This document shows, piece by piece, positions 46,145 to 57,722 of a stretch of DNA of 64,000 bases. Origin of the DNA: Myxococcus sp. RHSTA-1-4 (GTDB taxonomy: Bacteria > Myxococcota > Myxococcia > Myxococcales > Myxococcaceae); assembly GCF_020037125.1 (NCBI RefSeq), contig NZ_JAIQDG010000002.1, positions 62,001-126,000 of the forward strand, in the 5' to 3' direction. Every line of letters starts with the position of its first letter. Position 1 is the stretch's first letter. Both the position numbers and the translations under genes were made by a program. The notes under the pieces were generated by a model that ran no database searches, had not been told where the DNA came from, and saw only the letters and a list, made by a program, of their open reading frames with translations.

Positions 46145-48748
46145 GTGCAAGGTCTCCGCGTCCACTCCGCCAGCCGGCGCTTCCTCAAGCGGCTCGGCGT
46201 CTCGCTGTTGATGGCCATCCTCTTCGGCTGCGTGCTGGGGTTGCTCGTCTACCTGCGCGCCCCCGGGCTGGCGGAACCCCGGGATGACTCGTCCGGCTGG
46301 GGCCTCTCCACCGTCTTCGACGGAGCCCAGGCGGTGCTCGATGGTTGGGAGCGCGCCAGCTACGACTGGCGCGTGCGCGAGCTGGGGGAGCGCTCCGAGC
46401 GCCCGGACGAAGCGGTGGTGGTGGCCATCGACGACGAGACGCTCGCCGAGGCTCGCCAGGATGACCGGCCCGGTGTCGCCACCCAGCCGTGGCCCCGCCA
46501 GCTCGTGGGCGGCATGGTGAACCGGCTCACGCAGGAGGGCGCCCTGCTGGTGCTGGTGGACCTGCCGTTCCCCGAGCTGAGCCCCAGCGCCTGCCTGGAC
46601 CCGAGCCTGTCCCCCCAGTCCCCCTCCGGCGACGACGCGGCCTTCCGCGAGTTGCTGGACCGGGAGCCGGGCCGCGCGCTGCTCGCCTTCACCTGGGAGT
46701 CCCAGGGCCCGCGAGTGCTGCCTCCCGCAAGCCGGCTGTGGCCCTACCGCGTCAAGCTGGGCGCCTACGCCACCCAGGTCGACGCGCGCACCCGCGCCCA
46801 GGCGGTGCTCGCCATGCAGCGCCCCGCCTTCCTCATCCCCGCAGGCAACCAGGTGGAGGTGTGGGGTGGCGCAACGGACGAGGCCGACGCCCGCGCGCTG
46901 GGCGGGCGGCTGGGCGTGGCCTCCGCCGCCATCGAGGAGCGCCGCGCCGCCGACGACACCTACCGCGTGGGCCCCATGGACCTCTTCGTGTCCCTGGCGC
47001 AGGTGCAGGTGGAGGGACTGGACCCGTCGAAGCTGGTGGAGGTGCGCCACCTCCAGCACCCGGTGGCTCCGCTGCTGGGCGGTGGCAGCGGCTTCGGCGC
47101 CGTCACCCTGCCGGCGGACCCGGATGGGGTGGTGCGCGCCGTTCCGCACCTCGTCGCGTACACCGTGCGCGGCCAGCGCCACGTGCTGCCCTCGCTGCCG
47201 CTCGCCGCGGCCATGCGCCTGGCCGGCACGACGCGGCTGCGCTACGCGGACGGCCGGCTGTACGTGGGGGACGCGCACTCCATCCCCATGGACGCGTCGG
47301 GCTTCAGCCTGGTGCGCTGGAACGCGCCCACCGCGGGCCGGGGCTCTCGCGGCTCGCTGGCCCGCTCCATCCGCGCGTGGAACGTGCTGCTCAACGTCTT
47401 CGACGTGGCGGAGAAGCGTCCCGCGCGCTTCGACAACGACTTGGAGGGCCGCACCGTCGTCCTCACCCGCACGGCCAGCGACGGCGGCCACGTGCGGCCC
47501 ACGCCCATCGGCGGCGAGACGCCCGGCGGCGCCATCCTCGGGCAGGCCCTGGCCAACATCCTCCGCTCGGACGGCATCACCCGCGCCCCTCCGGACCTGG
47601 ACCTGATGCTCACCATGGGCCTGGCCTTCCTCGGGGCCTTCCTCGCCCTGTCGCTCAGCTTCCTCTTGCGCTCGGTGCGGGGCGCGGTGCTCTACGTCGG
47701 CATGCTCGTCGCGGCCGGCGCGGGCTACGCGGCGGTGGCCCACTACGTCTTCATGGAGCAGCGGCTCTGGATTGCCATGGCCGGCCCGCTGCTGGCCATG
47801 GTGGGCGCCTTCGCCGTCACCATCCTCTACGCCTTCAACACCGAGCGGGAGGTCCGCGACTTCGTGCACAACGCGCTCGGCCGCTACGTCAGCCCCGAGG
47901 TGGCCCGCCTGGTGTCCCGGGACTTGAGCCTGATGCGCCCCGAGCGCCGCAACATGTCCGTGTACATCTGCGACATCGAGGGCTTCACCCGCCTGTCGGA
48001 GGGCATGTCGCCCGGGCAGCTCGTGGGCCTCTTCAACGAGTACCTCACGGAGATGACCTCGGTGGTGCGCTCCACGGCGGGGCAGGTGGACAAGTCCATC
48101 GGCGACTCCGTCATGGCCTTCTGGGGCGCGCCCGTGCGCACGGACCGCCACGCGCACCTGGCCTGCGAGGCCGCGTTGAAGCTGCGCGCCGCCGTCGCCG
48201 ACCGGCAGGACGCCTGGGAGAAGAAGTACGGCCGCCGCTTGTCCTTCCGCGCCGGCATCGACACCGGCGAGGTGGTGGTGGGCGACATGGGCAGCGAGCT
48301 GAAGTCCAACTACACCGTGCTCGGTGACGCCGTGGGCCTCGCCGCGAGGCTCGAGTCCATCAACAAGGTGTACGGCACCTACGTGCTGGTGGGGGACGCC
48401 AGCGCGAAGCTGGCCAGTGACGTCTACGTCTTCCGCGTGGTGGACCAGGTGCGCTTCAAGGGCCGCGTGCACCCGGTGCGTGTCCACGAGCTGCTGGGCC
48501 GCCGCGGCGAAATCACCCCGCGCATGCAGGAGCAGCTCGCCCTCTACGAGCAGGCCCTCACCGCGTACCACCAGCGGCGCTTCGCGGAGGCGCACGCCGT
48601 CTTCGAGCGCGTGTCCATGGACTTCCAGGACCCCGTCGCCGCCGTGTACGTGGCCCGCTGCGCCCGCTTCATCGTCACCCCGCCGCCCGCGGACTGGGAC
48701 GGCGTGCACGGCGTGGAGGACCCGGGCCCCGCCGCCGCCGCGGCGTGA
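46145..48748 (+). CDS. CHASE2-domain adenylate/guanylate cyclase
   Basis: An 867-residue membrane signalling protein. One membrane segment at about residues 18-38 (LGVSLLMAILFGCVLGLLVY) leads to an extracytoplasmic CHASE2 sensor (about 45-450), then three segments in about 480-560, then a class III cyclase domain from about 600. Metal-binding aspartates are D610 in CDIEGFTRL and D654 in IGDSVMAFWGAP, 44 residues apart as is usual, and RAGIDTGEVVVGDMGSE and YTVLGDAVGLAARLE follow in order. The product (cAMP or cGMP) is not decided here. The C-terminus has a TPR-like helical tail. GTG at 46145 is the start; the ferredoxin gene is convergent one base away. Confidence 0.92.
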   Translation: MQGLRVHSASRRFLKRLGVSLLMAILFGCVLGLLVYLRAPGLAEPRDDSSGWGLSTVFDGAQAVLDGWERASYDWRVRELGERSERPDEAVVVAIDDETLAEARQDDRPGVATQPWPRQLVGGMVNRLTQEGALLVLVDLPFPELSPSACLDPSLSPQSPSGDDAAFRELLDREPGRALLAFTWESQGPRVLPPASRLWPYRVKLGAYATQVDARTRAQAVLAMQRPAFLIPAGNQVEVWGGATDEADARALGGRLGVASAAIEERRAADDTYRVGPMDLFVSLAQVQVEGLDPSKLVEVRHLQHPVAPLLGGGSGFGAVTLPADPDGVVRAVPHLVAYTVRGQRHVLPSLPLAAAMRLAGTTRLRYADGRLYVGDAHSIPMDASGFSLVRWNAPTAGRGSRGSLARSIRAWNVLLNVFDVAEKRPARFDNDLEGRTVVLTRTASDGGHVRPTPIGGETPGGAILGQALANILRSDGITRAPPDLDLMLTMGLAFLGAFLALSLSFLLRSVRGAVLYVGMLVAAGAGYAAVAHYVFMEQRLWIAMAGPLLAMVGAFAVTILYAFNTEREVRDFVHNALGRYVSPEVARLVSRDLSLMRPERRNMSVYICDIEGFTRLSEGMSPGQLVGLFNEYLTEMTSVVRSTAGQVDKSIGDSVMAFWGAPVRTDRHAHLACEAALKLRAAVADRQDAWEKKYGRRLSFRAGIDTGEVVVGDMGSELKSNYTVLGDAVGLAARLESINKVYGTYVLVGDASAKLASDVYVFRVVDQVRFKGRVHPVRVHELLGRRGEITPRMQEQLALYEQALTAYHQRRFAEAHAVFERVSMDFQDPVAAVYVARCARFIVTPPPADWDGVHGVEDPGPAAAAA

Positions 48749-48749
48749 G

Positions 48750-49109
48750 TCAGTCGTCGCCGGAGTCCGGCTGGCCGAAGAGCTCGCGCACCGGCGCGTC
48801 CTGGCCGATGTGCTCCTCCACCACGCGCTGCATCTTCTCCGGCGTCATCGCCGAGTAGTACACCTCGCCCGGCCAGCCCATGAGCTGGTAGTCCTCGGGC
48901 GACAGCGGATCTCGCTTGCGGCCGGTGTCCTCGCGGACGACGACGTTGGGCCCCATGTGGCAGAAGCCGTAGCAGCCGCCGCGGTACAGCTCGCACCGGG
49001 GCACCAGCCCCCGCGCCGTCAACGCCTCCCGCGCGGCGGCGTGCACCGCATCCGCGCCTCCGGCCTTGCAGCTCGAGCCCTTGCACACCGACAGGCGGTA
49101 ACGCTTCAT
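48750..49109 (-). CDS. Thioredoxin-like 2Fe-2S ferredoxin
   Basis: A 119-residue protein with cysteines C9-x4-C14 and C46-x3-C50, the pattern of thioredoxin-fold 2Fe-2S ferredoxins and of the C-terminal part of NuoE. The text GGCYGFCHMGPNVVV around the second pair is a close match. ATG 49109 starts MKRYRLSVCKGSSC, the natural beginning of this domain; a longer upstream frame is not used and no ribosome site is visible. It lies downstream of the nuoI terminators on the same strand, so it is probably a separate unit. It may carry electrons for complex I or for an unrelated redox enzyme. Confidence 0.85.
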   Translation of the reverse strand: MKRYRLSVCKGSSCKAGGADAVHAAAREALTARGLVPRCELYRGGCYGFCHMGPNVVVREDTGRKRDPLSPEDYQLMGWPGEVYYSAMTPEKMQRVVEEHIGQDAPVRELFGQPDSGDD

Positions 49110-49273
49110 GGGAGGCACCACCCTACGGATTCCGCCCCGTCCGTGAAAGCAGACGAGCCTCCCGCGCGGGAGCCCGCCTGGACACCGCCCGGGCCCGGGA
49201 GCCGCCCGCTTTCGCGCGTGGCGCCAGGGCCATTGAAGAGCTGCAGCTTCATCACCAGCACCCCGAAAAGGCA

Positions 49274-49312
49274 CCGGCCCGCCTTCCGCTGAGTGCGCGG
49301 AGGGCGGGCCGG
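49274..49312 (-). terminator. Strong terminator of the nuoCDGHI operon
   Basis: CCGGCCCGCCTTCCGC at 49274-49289 pairs with 49297-49312 over 16 bp with one G-U pair and a seven-base loop. On the - strand it is followed by TGCCTTTTCGGGG, giving a short T-run. It lies about 50 bases after the nuoI stop. Confidence 0.85.
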
Positions 49313-49326
49313 GAATCCCGTGCCCC

Positions 49327-49344
49327 GGAGCCCCTACGGGCTCC
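49327..49344 (-). terminator. Second small hairpin between nuoI and its main terminator
   Basis: GGAGCCC at 49327-49333, loop CTAC, GGGCTCC at 49338-49344: a perfect 7-bp stem just after the nuoI stop and before the stronger hairpin at 49274-49312. It may be part of a tandem terminator. Confidence 0.5.
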
Positions 49345-49359
49345 AGGTGGCGGGTGGAT

Positions 49360-50148
49360 CTACTTGAGGAACTTCGTCACCTGGATGGGCCCCTGCTGGG
49401 TCACCACCGTCTGGCCGTGGCCGCCCGTCTGGGCGCCCGCCGTCATCTTTCCGTGGCCGCCGTGGCCGTGGCCCGCGCCGAGGTTGCCGTGCTGCGGCAG
49501 CTTCAGCTCCACCAGGCCCTCGCCAATGCGCGTGTGGGCCTCCTTGTGGGCGTGGTGCGGCTCCTCGGAGCCCTCGCGCTTGTTCCACGGGTCCGACGGG
49601 TGGCTCACCGCCGGCCCCTTCAGCAGCTTGGGGATGTCGTACACGAAGTTCTGCCGCGTGTACTCCGGAGGCGTGTGCATGTACGTGTCCATGCGGATGG
49701 CGTCCTTCGGGCACGCGTCCACGCACAGGCCGCACACGATGCAGCGCAGCTCGTCGATGACGAACTGGGTCGGGTACTTCTCGATGACCCGCGACTCACC
49801 CTCGGCGGACGTCTCCTCGTACTCGCCCGCCTCGATGTAGATGCACTGCGCCGGGCAGATGGTGGCGCACATGTAGCAGGCCACGCAGCGCGGCTTGCCA
49901 TCCTCGCGCGGAACCAGCCGGTGCAGCCCGCGGTAGCCCTCCGGGTAGATGGGCTTCTCCTCGGGGTACGCCACCGTCGTCATCAGGCTGGTGCCCGTGC
50001 GGTCCACCACTGATGTGTTGGTGTCGCGCGTTCCCCAGAGGTTGCGGAAGAAGTGCTTCGCGGTGATGGCCAGGCCGCGCAGCAGCTCCGGCACGTACGC
50101 CCGCTCTCGGATGTCGGTGCGAGGGTCCTGGGTAACCTTGATGGCCAT
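49360..50148 (-). CDS. nuoI: NADH-quinone oxidoreductase subunit I with His-rich tail
   Basis: NuoI carries two 4Fe-4S clusters that pass electrons to NuoB in the hydrophilic arm of complex I. Ligands are C88, C91, C94, C98 and C136, C139, C142, C146 (each followed by Pro), in the standard CxxCxxCxxxCP arrangement. The first 190 residues cover the normal protein. Residues about 190-262 are an unusual extension rich in His and Gly (HHAHKEAH near 198-205, GHGHGGHG near 226-233) not found in typical NuoI. It is the last gene of nuoCDGHI, 23 bases after nuoH, followed by tandem terminators. Confidence 0.95.
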   Translation of the reverse strand: MAIKVTQDPRTDIRERAYVPELLRGLAITAKHFFRNLWGTRDTNTSVVDRTGTSLMTTVAYPEEKPIYPEGYRGLHRLVPREDGKPRCVACYMCATICPAQCIYIEAGEYEETSAEGESRVIEKYPTQFVIDELRCIVCGLCVDACPKDAIRMDTYMHTPPEYTRQNFVYDIPKLLKGPAVSHPSDPWNKREGSEEPHHAHKEAHTRIGEGLVELKLPQHGNLGAGHGHGGHGKMTAGAQTGGHGQTVVTQQGPIQVTKFLK

Positions 50149-50171
50149 GTGGGTGTTCTCGATTCCGGGAG

Positions 50172-51629
50172 CTAGTGCGTGGAGGCGTGAGCCGCGCCGT
50201 GCGCCGGCATCGCGTGGGCCGCGTGCGCGCCGGCGGGCAGCCCGTGCCCGTGGGTGTCATGGCCGCCGTGAGCGCCGCCGTGCGCCCCATGCGCACCGCC
50301 GGCCTCCGCCGGTTCCTTCCGCGTCATCGTCAGCACCGCCAGCACGCCAAGCTCCAGGATGCCGAGGACGGCCAGCGCCCGCAGGGACGGGTCCCACAGC
50401 ACCAGCGCGCCGCTGACGAACACGTTCGCCAGGCCCATGGGCAGGAGGATCTTCCAGCCCAGCGCCTGGATCTGGTCGTAGCGGAAGCGGGGGAACGTCC
50501 AGCGGATGAGCAGCTGCACCCAGATGAGGAACAGCACCTTCAGCCAGAAGACGGTGCCCAGGATGGTGCCGAAGAGCCACCCGTGCTCCTGCATGAGGGG
50601 CTGGCTCGCCAGCCACTCACCGCCGAAGGGCAGGTGGTGGCCGCCGAGGAAGAGCGCCGTCGTCACGCCGGCCAGCACCACGACCTCCACGAACTCGGAG
50701 ATCATGAAGAGGCCGAACTTCATGCCGGAGTACTCGACGAAGTAGCCGATGATTTCCGACTCGCCTTCGGGCAGGTCGAACGGGGCGCGCTTGGTCTCCG
50801 CGAAGGACGCGGCGAAGAAGCCCAGGAAGCCCAGCGGCTGGAGGATGATGCCCCACGCCGGCAGGCCCAGGTCGAACTCGCCGTCGGTGCGCCACAGGTA
50901 CTGCGCCTGGCCGGTGCCCAGGCCCACCGCGCTGCCCAGCTCACCGACGATGGCGGGGAGCTGCACGGAGGAGAACGCCAGGAACAGGCCCACCAGCGAC
51001 AGGCCCAGCGCCACCTCGTACGCAATCATCTGCGACGTGGCGCGCACGCCGCCCAGCAGCGCGAACTTGTTGTTGGACGCCCAGCCCGCCAGCGCCGTGC
51101 CGTACACCGCCAGCGACGCGATGGCGAGGATGTAGAGCATGCCGAAGTCCGGCGTGGCCACCACCATGTCCACCCGGTGCCCGAAGACATTCACGGACGG
51201 GCCGGCCGGCACCACCGCGAACAGCGCGAACACGGGCGCGAAGGCGAGGATGGGGCCCAGGTTGAACAGGAACCGGTTGGCCGCCGCCGGGATGAAGTCC
51301 TCCTTCGTCAGCATCTTGAGGACGTCGGTGAGGATGTGCGGCAGGCCGCCCAGCGAGCGGTTCTTCAGGCCGGGCAGGCCGATGCGGGCCATGTTGGGGC
51401 CCATGCGGTCCTGGATGAACGCCGACCACTTGCGCTCCGCCATGGTGAGGAGCGTGGCGATGATCATCACGAAGACGAGGATGAGGAAGAGGATGTTGGT
51501 CAGCCGGCTGGCGCCGGTGAACCAGTGCTCCTCCACCAATCCGCCCACCAGGTACGCCGAGGCGACACCACCGAACATGGCGACGACGATGGTGATGCAG
51601 GCGGTGAGAATGGTCAGTACGCGGCTCAT
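50172..51629 (-). CDS. nuoH: NADH-quinone oxidoreductase subunit H with His-rich tail
   Basis: NuoH is the membrane subunit at the junction of the two arms, forming part of the quinone site. The 485 residues contain at least eight hydrophobic segments and family text: [17 protein letters not shown], then [20 protein letters not shown], the [20 protein letters not shown] quinone-loop block and [20 protein letters not shown]. Typical bacterial NuoH is about 320-350 residues. The extra length is an insertion and a C-terminal tail whose last 40 residues hold about 11 His ([17 protein letters not shown] and similar). Start ATG 51629 is two bases after the nuoG stop, so the genes are closely coupled. 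Confidence 0.94.
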   Translation of the reverse strand: MSRVLTILTACITIVVAMFGGVASAYLVGGLVEEHWFTGASRLTNILFLILVFVMIIATLLTMAERKWSAFIQDRMGPNMARIGLPGLKNRSLGGLPHILTDVLKMLTKEDFIPAAANRFLFNLGPILAFAPVFALFAVVPAGPSVNVFGHRVDMVVATPDFGMLYILAIASLAVYGTALAGWASNNKFALLGGVRATSQMIAYEVALGLSLVGLFLAFSSVQLPAIVGELGSAVGLGTGQAQYLWRTDGEFDLGLPAWGIILQPLGFLGFFAASFAETKRAPFDLPEGESEIIGYFVEYSGMKFGLFMISEFVEVVVLAGVTTALFLGGHHLPFGGEWLASQPLMQEHGWLFGTILGTVFWLKVLFLIWVQLLIRWTFPRFRYDQIQALGWKILLPMGLANVFVSGALVLWDPSLRALAVLGILELGVLAVLTMTRKEPAEAGGAHGAHGGAHGGHDTHGHGLPAGAHAAHAMPAHGAAHASTH

Positions 51630-51631
51630 GG

Positions 51632-53508
<1,877 letters not shown>

Positions 53509-53512
<4 letters not shown>

Positions 53513-54762
53513 TGCTCGACCTCGCCGCCGATCATGTTGATGGTGTCGAAAGTGGGGATGAGGTCCGCCAGCATCTTCCCCTCGATGATGTGCGGCACCG
53601 CCGCCAGCACCGGGAAGCCCGGGGCGCGCACGTGCACCTTGTACGGGCGGCCGCGGCCGTCGCTCACCAGGTACCAGCCCAGCTCGCCGTTGGACGCCTC
53701 GGTGGAGTCGTACACCTCGCCGGCGGGCACCTGGATGCCCTCCATCACCAGCTTGAAGTGCGACATCACGCCCTCGATGGTGCCGTACACCTCGGGCTTG
53801 GGCGGCAGGGCGATGCGCCAGTCATCCACGATGATGGGGCCGGCGGGGATGGTGTCCATGGCCTGACGCAGGATGCGGATGGACTGCCGCATCTCCTCCA
53901 GGCGGACGAGGTAGCGGTCGTAGTTGTCGCCGTGCTCGCCCACCGGCACGTCGAAGTCGAACCGGTCATAGACCCAGTACGGCTTCGCCTTGCGGATGTC
54001 GTAGTCGACGCCGCAGGCGCGCAGGGCCGGGCCCGTGTAACCGAAGTCGATGGCGTCCTCGGCGCTGATGATGCCGGTGCCCTTGGTGCGGTCCACGAAG
54101 ATGCGGTTGCGCGTCAAGAGCGCATCCATCTCCGTGATGAGCTCCTCGCCGCGGTCCAGCGACTTGCGCACCTTCTCCACCCACCCCTCGGGCAGGTCGC
54201 GGTTGATACCGCCGACGCGGCCGAAGCTGGTGGTGAGGCGCGCGCCGGTCAGCTCGGCGGTGCGGTCGAAGAGCAGCTCGCGGAACTCCAGCGCGAGGAG
54301 GAACGGCTGGAAGCCGCCCATCTCCAGGCCGGTGGCGCCCACGCACGTCAGGTGGTCCGTCAGCCGGTGCAGCTCGGAGCCGATGACGCGGATGTACTTG
54401 GCGCGCTCGGGAATCTCGAGGCCGATGAGCTTCTCCACGGCGTTGAGGAACCCGAAGTTGTTCATCATCGCGGACAGGTAGTTGAGCCGGTCCGTGTAGG
54501 GCAGGCACTGCGTCCACGTGACGTTCTCGCAGCTCTTCTGGAAGCCGCGGTGGAGGAAGCCGATCTCCGGGTCGATCTTGACGATGGTCTCGCCCTCGAG
54601 CTCCACCTTCAGCCGCACGGTGCCGTGCGTGGCGGGGTGCGAGGGGCCCATGTTGATGACCATCCGCTTGGTCTGGAGGTGGGCCTCCAGCTCCGACTCG
54701 TGGGCGTACGCGTCGGTGTCCGGGTTGGGAGCGTGGTCTTCGGGCTTGGCGTGGTCAGCCAT
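53509..54762 (-). CDS. nuoD: NADH-quinone oxidoreductase subunit D
   Basis: NuoD is the 49-kDa-type subunit that forms the quinone site with NuoB. The 417 residues begin with a short acidic extension, then GPSHPATHGTVRLKVELEG, the near-invariant start, DPEIGFLHRGFQKSCENV and the LPYTDRLNYLSAMMNN block. The C-terminus VPHIIEGKMLADLIPTFDTI with a final GGEVEQ fits the family. ATG 54762 is 15 bases after nuoC. Its stop overlaps nuoG. Confidence 0.96.
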
Positions 54763-54777
54763 GATGTCCTCGATGAA

Positions 54778-55311
54778 TCAGGAGAGCCCGCTGGTGCCGG
54801 GGCCGCGGAAGATGTCCTTGATGGGGCGCTCGGGGATGAGCGGCTGCCTGTCTCGCAGCGCGTAGTCCTTGCGCAGGGGGTGGCCCTGGAACTCCTCGTA
54901 CAGGAGGATGCGGCGCAGGTCCGGGTGGCCGTCGAAGCGGATGCCGTAGAAGTCCCAGGTCAGGCGCTCCCACCAGTTGGCGCCCTTGTAGAGGGACGTC
55001 AGGGAGGGGACCACCGGCTGGTTCTCGCTCACGCGCACCTTGAGGCGCACGTGCTCGTGCCGCTTCAGCGAGTAGAGGAAGTAGACGACCTCGAAGCGCG
55101 GGTCGTTCTCCGCCAGGTGCAGCCGGTCCACCGCGTCGATGGAGCCGAAGAGCTTGAACTCCAGCTCCGGGTCGTTCTTCAGGAAGGCGGCGACCTTCGG
55201 AAGATGGTCCGCATGGATCACGGCCCAGGCGCCGCCGGTCCGGTCCACGTAGCGCTCCACCACCGCCTCTGGGAGCTGGGCGGAGACCCTGTCCAACGCG
55301 AAAGTGCTCAA
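54778..55311 (-). CDS. nuoC: NADH-quinone oxidoreductase subunit C
   Basis: NuoC is the 30-kDa-type subunit of the hydrophilic arm. Family text: EVVYFLYSLKRHEHVRLKVR, VPSLTSLYKGANWWERLTWD, FYGIRFDGHPDLRRILLYEE and GHPLRKDY. The start is uncertain. The longest frame begins at TTG 55377, but that TTG lies inside the -35 box of a good promoter, so the likely start is TTG 55311 (177 residues, LSTFALDRVSAQLP), which gives a leader of about 30 bases and a natural N-terminus. It is the first gene of nuoCDGHI and is followed by nuoD after 15 bases. Confidence 0.88.
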   Translation of the reverse strand: MSTFALDRVSAQLPEAVVERYVDRTGGAWAVIHADHLPKVAAFLKNDPELEFKLFGSIDAVDRLHLAENDPRFEVVYFLYSLKRHEHVRLKVRVSENQPVVPSLTSLYKGANWWERLTWDFYGIRFDGHPDLRRILLYEEFQGHPLRKDYALRDRQPLIPERPIKDIFRGPGTSGLS

Positions 55312-55347
55312 GGGGGCCCCAATGACTAAGGGAGAAGAATCCGCGGC

Positions 55348-55377
55348 TTTATAAGGACCCCAGAAGGGGGGCGTCAA
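55348..55377 (-). promoter_or_regulatory. Near-consensus promoter of nuoCDGHI
   Basis: On the - strand TTGACG (55377-55372), an 18-base spacer and TATAAA (55353-55348). A start near 55341 gives a short leader to TTG 55311. This is one of the closest sigma-70 consensus matches in the window. The remaining 260 bases up to the divergent sulfatase-like gene at 55638 hold nothing I can support. Confidence 0.7.
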
Positions 55378-55637
55378 CGTAAACCCTCAACCATGTAGGC
55401 CACTTAGGCGGTCCAGAAGCCGTCGTTGCGAGGCCGGGGGGCAGGAAGCCTCCGCACCCCGGGCGTGGGAATGGATCAAGGAGTCATACCGGCCGTGCCA
55501 GCCCGGGCCACCCGTCCCGGTGGGGGCTGGCTGGAAGCTCCCGGCCCGCGCCGTCCCCCGGGGGCGCGCACGTCCCGCGACGCCTCGCGCCCCGGGCGTA
55601 GCGCGAGCGTGACAATCGGAGGTAGAGACGCGGGCGC

Positions 55638-57722
55638 ATGTCCGCCCCCTCCCTGAACGGTACCCTCCGTCCCTTCTCGTGGCGCCTGCTGTGCGGCGCC
55701 GGTCTGGGGTGGGTGTTGTTCGCCGCGGAGTCCTGGCTGCTGCTGCGCTCCGGCATGGTGGGCGTGGACATCCCCGTGGACGGCCCCTACGCGGCGCTGG
55801 CGGCGGCGGTGCGGCCTGTCATCCCGGGGCTGCTGCTGCGCGTGGCGGCGGTGTACGCGGTGGCGGGGGCGGTGCTCGCGGCGGTGGCGGGGGTGCTCGC
55901 GCGGGCCTGGGGGCCGGGGCGGGGCAGGGGGGTGGGCGCGCTGGCCGTGCTGGGGCAGGGGCTGGTGCTGGTGGCCCTGCTGGCGTGGGACCGGGCCATT
56001 GCCCGCCCCGCGCTCTTCGATGACCTGCCGGCCGTGCGCCCGCTGCTGGCGTGGCTGGTGGAGCACGGGGAGCCCTGGCACCCGCGCGCCGTGGCCGGGG
56101 CGTGGCTGGTGCTGCACGCCGGAGTGTGGCTCATGCGCTCCGGCACTCCCTGGCGGCGGTGGATGGCGGGAGTGGCGGTGGCCGGGGGCTCGGCGCTGCT
56201 GCTCCTGGGCCTTGGGGGACTTCCGGCGCGGGAGGCGAGGCACCCGCTGGTGGTGGTCATCGGCATCGACGCGTTCCGGCCGGACCGGCTGAGGTCGCAG
56301 GGCGGCACGGGCGCGGTGGCGCCCCACGTGGAGCGCTTCCTGGAGGACGCGACGCTCTTCACCCGCGCGTACACGCCCATTGCCCAGACGGAGCCCGCGT
56401 GGCGCTCGCTGCTCACCGCGCGGTGGCCGCACACCACGGGCGTGCGCTACGCGCTCACGGCCGAGTCGCGTCTGAAGCTGCAGCCCACCTTCCCTCAGAC
56501 CTTTTCCCAGGCGGGCTGGCGCACGGTGTTCGCCACGGACTGCTCTCGCTTCCACGCGGAGGGGCCCGCCTCCGGCTTCGACACGCGGCTGCAGCCGCCG
56601 CGGGGGGCCATCAACTTCGCGCTGGAGAAGCTGCGCTACCGCGCGCTGGGCGCCTTCGCGGACCACGCCCTGGGCGCCGCGTGGGTGCCCGAGTTCATCG
56701 ACAACCGCGCGCTGGCCGGCATCCATGACCCCATGGGCTACGCGGAGCGGCTGGCGTCCCGGCTGGTGGACGAGGCGCGCCAGGGCCCCACGCTGTTCGC
56801 CTTCCACGCCACCGCGGCGCACTTCCCGGGCGACCCGGTGTACCCCTTCTACCGGCGCTTCGTGCCCCCCACCGAGCCGCTGGAGCGCCGGCTGCGCATG
56901 CACTTCGCCCCGGTGTCTCCAGGCGCGAAGGGCGGGTGGAGCCGGGAGGGCGCGGAGGCGCTCTACGACGAGCTGCTCGCCCAGGCGGACGCGCAGGTGG
57001 GGGAGTTGCTGGACGCGCTGAGGCGCACCGGGCGCTACGACGACGCGCTCATCGTCCTGCTGTCGGACCACGGTGAGAGCTTCCACGCGGACCGGCCGGA
57101 CCTGGCGGGCGCGACGCCGGTGCACGGCGCCCGGCTGGGCGAGGAGGAGAACCGCGTGCTGCTGGCGGTGAAGCCTCCGCGCGGACGGGGGAGCGGGCCG
57201 GCGGTGGTGGACGCGCTGGTGCGGCTGGTGGACGTGGGGCCCACGCTGCTGGAGCTGTCCGGCCTGCCCGCGCTTCAAGGGGTGGACGGCGTGTCCCTGG
57301 CGCCGCTGCTGCGCGGCGGGACGCTGGAGCCGCTGGAGTTGTACGCGGAGACGGGCTTCACCCACGTGCTGCCGGAGGTGTTCGACGCGGGGCACTGGCC
57401 CGGCGCGGCGCGCGCCTTCGACGCGTACCGCATCCGCCCGGACGGCGTGGTGGAGATGGGAGAGGCGGCCCACGCGGCGATTCTCCGCGAGAAGGACCAG
57501 GGCGCCTTCGACGGGCGGCGCTGGTGGGTGGACCGTCCCCGGGCGGACGGTCGCGTGCTGCGCACCTGCGAGGGGGAGTGTGAAGGCCCGGACGCGCAAG
57601 CGCTGGAGGCGTGGCTGGACGGCGTGCAGGGGCGGACGGCGGAGGGCGGAGGGCGTAAGGTGGCGAGCCATGTCGACGACTCCAGACACTCCCAGTCTCC
57701 AGGAACGCTACGCACCCCATAA
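55638..57722 (+). CDS. Membrane-bound sulfatase / alkaline-phosphatase-superfamily protein
   Basis: A 694-residue protein. The first 220 residues contain about five hydrophobic segments (LLLRVAAVYAVAGAVLAAVA; VGALAVLGQGLVLVALLAWD; VAVAGGSALLLLGLGGLPAR). The rest is a sulfatase-type domain: VVVIGIDAFRPDRLRSQG holds the first metal-binding Asp, TPIAQTEPAWRSLLTARWPH is the nucleophile region with Thr instead of the modified Cys of true sulfatases, and VLLSDHGESFH holds the last metal His. Relatives include phosphoethanolamine and glycerolphosphate transferases (EptA/LtaS-like) that modify surface polymers. Its last 53 bases overlap the thioesterase start, so the two are linked. The unit interrupts the nuo genes. 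Confidence 0.85.
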   Translation: MSAPSLNGTLRPFSWRLLCGAGLGWVLFAAESWLLLRSGMVGVDIPVDGPYAALAAAVRPVIPGLLLRVAAVYAVAGAVLAAVAGVLARAWGPGRGRGVGALAVLGQGLVLVALLAWDRAIARPALFDDLPAVRPLLAWLVEHGEPWHPRAVAGAWLVLHAGVWLMRSGTPWRRWMAGVAVAGGSALLLLGLGGLPAREARHPLVVVIGIDAFRPDRLRSQGGTGAVAPHVERFLEDATLFTRAYTPIAQTEPAWRSLLTARWPHTTGVRYALTAESRLKLQPTFPQTFSQAGWRTVFATDCSRFHAEGPASGFDTRLQPPRGAINFALEKLRYRALGAFADHALGAAWVPEFIDNRALAGIHDPMGYAERLASRLVDEARQGPTLFAFHATAAHFPGDPVYPFYRRFVPPTEPLERRLRMHFAPVSPGAKGGWSREGAEALYDELLAQADAQVGELLDALRRTGRYDDALIVLLSDHGESFHADRPDLAGATPVHGARLGEEENRVLLAVKPPRGRGSGPAVVDALVRLVDVGPTLLELSGLPALQGVDGVSLAPLLRGGTLEPLELYAETGFTHVLPEVFDAGHWPGAARAFDAYRIRPDGVVEMGEAAHAAILREKDQGAFDGRRWWVDRPRADGRVLRTCEGECEGPDAQALEAWLDGVQGRTAEGGGRKVASHVDDSRHSQSPGTLRTP

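Noticed and set aside
55312-55377. TTG at 55377 as the nuoC start
   Set aside because: The codon overlaps the -35 box of the nuoC promoter and the extra residues do not resemble NuoC, so TTG 55311 is preferred.
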